Made by a program: the position numbers and the translations under genes. Below are positions 39,648 to 40,882 of a stretch of DNA of 40,882 nucleotides, in pieces; position 1 is the stretch's first letter, and every line of letters begins with the position of its first letter. Below the pieces are notes generated by a model. That model ran no database searches and was not told where the DNA came from. It worked only from the letters and a program-made list of their open reading frames with translations. Origin of the DNA: an uncultured Lachnospiraceae bacterium (GTDB taxonomy: Bacteria > Bacillota > Clostridia > Lachnospirales > Lachnospiraceae); NCBI GenBank assembly GCA_902785055.1, contig CACZXG010000008.1:1-40882 (forward strand). The letters run 5' to 3'.

Positions 39648-40640
39648 ATGAACAAGAACAGAAAGCTCATGTATGCGCTGGACCTTCAGCGCTTTGGTGC
39701 GGATGTCATGAACGCAACGACTTCCGCAACGACCGGGAACGATCTTCGCCCGGAAATGAAAACCTTTTATGACAAGAACCTTATCCGGCTGGCTGAGCCG
39801 CTTCTGGTGCATGACCGTTTCGGTCAGGAGAAGCCGATTCCACGCGGCAACGGCAAGACCATTGAATTCCGTAAATTCAGCAAGCTGCCGAAGGCGCTTA
39901 CCCCGCTGACGGAAGGTGTCGCTCCGGACGGTCAGGCTCTGAATGTGACCGCGATCACGGCTACTGTGCAGCAGTACGGCGGCTACGTGAAGGTAACGGA
40001 TCTGCTGCAGCTTACCGCCATCGACCCGATCATCACCGAGGCGACGGAACTGATCGGTCAGCAGGCGGGACGCACTCTGGACACCATCACCCGCGAGGTA
40101 CTGGTGGGCGGCACCAATGTGGCATATGCGAACGGCAAGACTGCGAGAAACGCGCTGGCTGCGACCGACACCCTTAAGGTAATCGACGTCCAGAAGGCTG
40201 TCGCTGCCCTGAAGGCGCAGGATGCTCCGATGCTGGACGGCGGCTACTATGCTGCCATCATCCACCCGAATGTAGCATATGACCTCATGAGAGACCCGGA
40301 GTGGATCGACTGGCAGAAGCATACAAGCCCGGAGCATATGTACAACGGTGAGATCGGCCGGATTTCCAACGTGGTCTTTTTCGAGTCCACGGAGGCGAAG
40401 ATCTTCGATGGCGGCGGCGCTTCCGACGCAAACGTCTATGCGACGCTAATCATCGGCAAGAACGCATACGGCAAGACCTCCATTCAGGGCGGTGGTCTGG
40501 AGACCATCATCAAGAGCAAGGAGCAGGCCGGTGGGCCGTTAAATCAGTATTCTACGATCGGATGGAAGGCGACCAAGACCGCCGAAAGACTGGTCGAGGA
40601 GTACATGATCCGCATCGAGAGCGGATGCTCCCTGGGCTGA
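39648..40640 (+). CDS. Major capsid protein, N4-gp56 family
   Basis: A 330-residue HK97-fold capsid protein of the N4-gp56 family: MKTFYDKNLIRLAEPLLVHD, KPIPRGNGKTIEFRKFSKLP, LTEGVAPDGQALNVTAITAT, QYGGYVKVTDLLQLTAIDPI, and the peripheral-domain end GGPLNQYSTIGWKATKTAER. The N-terminus MNKNRKLMYALDLQRFGADV carries LDLQRFG, which parallels the scaffold and the bL27 type of Prp target. Cutting after Gly17 or Phe16 is the predicted maturation. Strong AAAGGAGAC upstream. Confidence 0.95.
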   Translation: MNKNRKLMYALDLQRFGADVMNATTSATTGNDLRPEMKTFYDKNLIRLAEPLLVHDRFGQEKPIPRGNGKTIEFRKFSKLPKALTPLTEGVAPDGQALNVTAITATVQQYGGYVKVTDLLQLTAIDPIITEATELIGQQAGRTLDTITREVLVGGTNVAYANGKTARNALAATDTLKVIDVQKAVAALKAQDAPMLDGGYYAAIIHPNVAYDLMRDPEWIDWQKHTSPEHMYNGEIGRISNVVFFESTEAKIFDGGGASDANVYATLIIGKNAYGKTSIQGGGLETIIKSKEQAGGPLNQYSTIGWKATKTAERLVEEYMIRIESGCSLG

Positions 40641-40652
40641 TCTGTAAATTAA

Positions 40653-40678
40653 GCCGGGGGCCGGTTCAGGCCCCTGGC
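40653..40678 (+). promoter_or_regulatory. Intercistronic hairpin after the major capsid gene
   Basis: Stem GCCGGGGGCC / GGCCCCTGGC with one G-T pair, loop GGTTCA, no T-run. It lies between the capsid stop and the ribosome binding site of the small head gene. Such hairpins often protect the very abundant capsid mRNA or lower expression of the next gene. Confidence 0.6.
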
Positions 40679-40694
40679 ACAAAGGAGAATACAA

Positions 40695-40882
40695 ATGGCA
40701 AAAGCACCTATGGTAAAGAAAGGTCTTTCCGGTAAGACCACGACCGTCAATCTCTTTTATGACGGCGACAAGTACAAGGACCCGCTCTTTGTCGGGATCA
40801 ACGGGATGACCTGGATGATTAAAAGAGGCGAACCGGTAGAGGTTCCTGTCGAGGTAGCAGAGGTGATCAACCAGTCGCTTGC
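40695..40882 (+). CDS. Small head-associated protein, 5' part (continues at 1)
   Basis: ATG at 40695 after AAAGGAG starts MAKAPMVKKGLSGKTTTVNL, continues through FYDGDKYKDPLFVGINGMTW and runs off the window end, to finish at 167-169 of the circle. It is one gene with the entry at 1-169. It follows the major capsid gene and probably has a head completion or decoration role. Confidence 0.85.
   Translation, partial: MAKAPMVKKGLSGKTTTVNLFYDGDKYKDPLFVGINGMTWMIKRGEPVEVPVEVAEVINQSL

Overview
The window is one complete, circularly closed genome of a temperate podovirus-like phage (or its excised prophage form). It very likely infects a Gram-positive Clostridia-type gut bacterium. Bases 1-99 are repeated exactly at 40784-40882, which is the signature of a circular assembly with a unit length of 40783 bp. 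The gene cut at the right end continues at the left end. The Firmicutes host is inferred from strong AGGAGG-type ribosome binding sites, DUF1351/RecT/YqaJ recombination genes, an endolysin with choline-binding-like repeats, and a Prp-type protease with LxLQRF(A/G) target-like motifs. No host genes, rRNA, intact tRNA or CRISPR array were seen.

Layout, reading around the circle. (a) 38.7 kb to the end and on to 0.17 kb: scaffold, N4-gp56-type major capsid protein, small head protein. (b) 0.18-6.1 kb: holin, a papain-like peptidase, small proteins, a long receptor-binding protein with four tandem repeats and a polysaccharide deacetylase domain, and the endolysin. (c) 6.1-8.4 kb: lysogeny module with attP (the 3' end of a tmRNA or tRNA-Ala-like gene), arm sites, integrase, CI-like repressor, and divergent near-consensus promoters overlapping three operators, then Cro. 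(d) 8.4-17.8 kb: early operon with small proteins, an HNH-like protein, a 3D-domain membrane protein, YqaJ exonuclease, DUF1351, RecT, a replication-initiator-like gene carrying a phased iteron origin, an HTH/zinc protein, a MazG-like protein and several tiny membrane proteins. (e) 17.8-18.3 kb: a leftward pair including a ribbon-helix-helix protein. (f) 18.5-27.4 kb: TerS, TerL, P22-type portal, a Prp-like protease, connector, tail hub, minor tail and ejection-like proteins. (g) 27.4-38.6 kb: one 3726-residue gene, more than a quarter of the genome.

The giant gene encodes a polyvalent protein with a hydrophobic Gly/Ala-rich segment, a DarB-like N6-adenine methyltransferase, a strawberry-notch-type helicase, a zincin peptidase and an LPD38-like C-terminal part. 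It lies among virion genes, so it is most likely packaged and ejected with the DNA to protect it from host defence.

The most unusual signals are these. A well-formed 121-codon gene with its own strong Shine-Dalgarno site is nested in another frame inside the disordered linker between the methyltransferase and helicase. A 16-bp perfect palindrome GTTGCGA(TA/CG)TCGCAAC occurs four times, three of them in linkers of unrelated proteins in the same frame. A phage-encoded Prp protease is matched by LxLQRF motifs at the N-termini of its own scaffold and capsid protein. Six 8-mer iterons are phased in 10-bp steps. Three 12-bp sites lie between a ribbon-helix-helix operon and the terminase genes.
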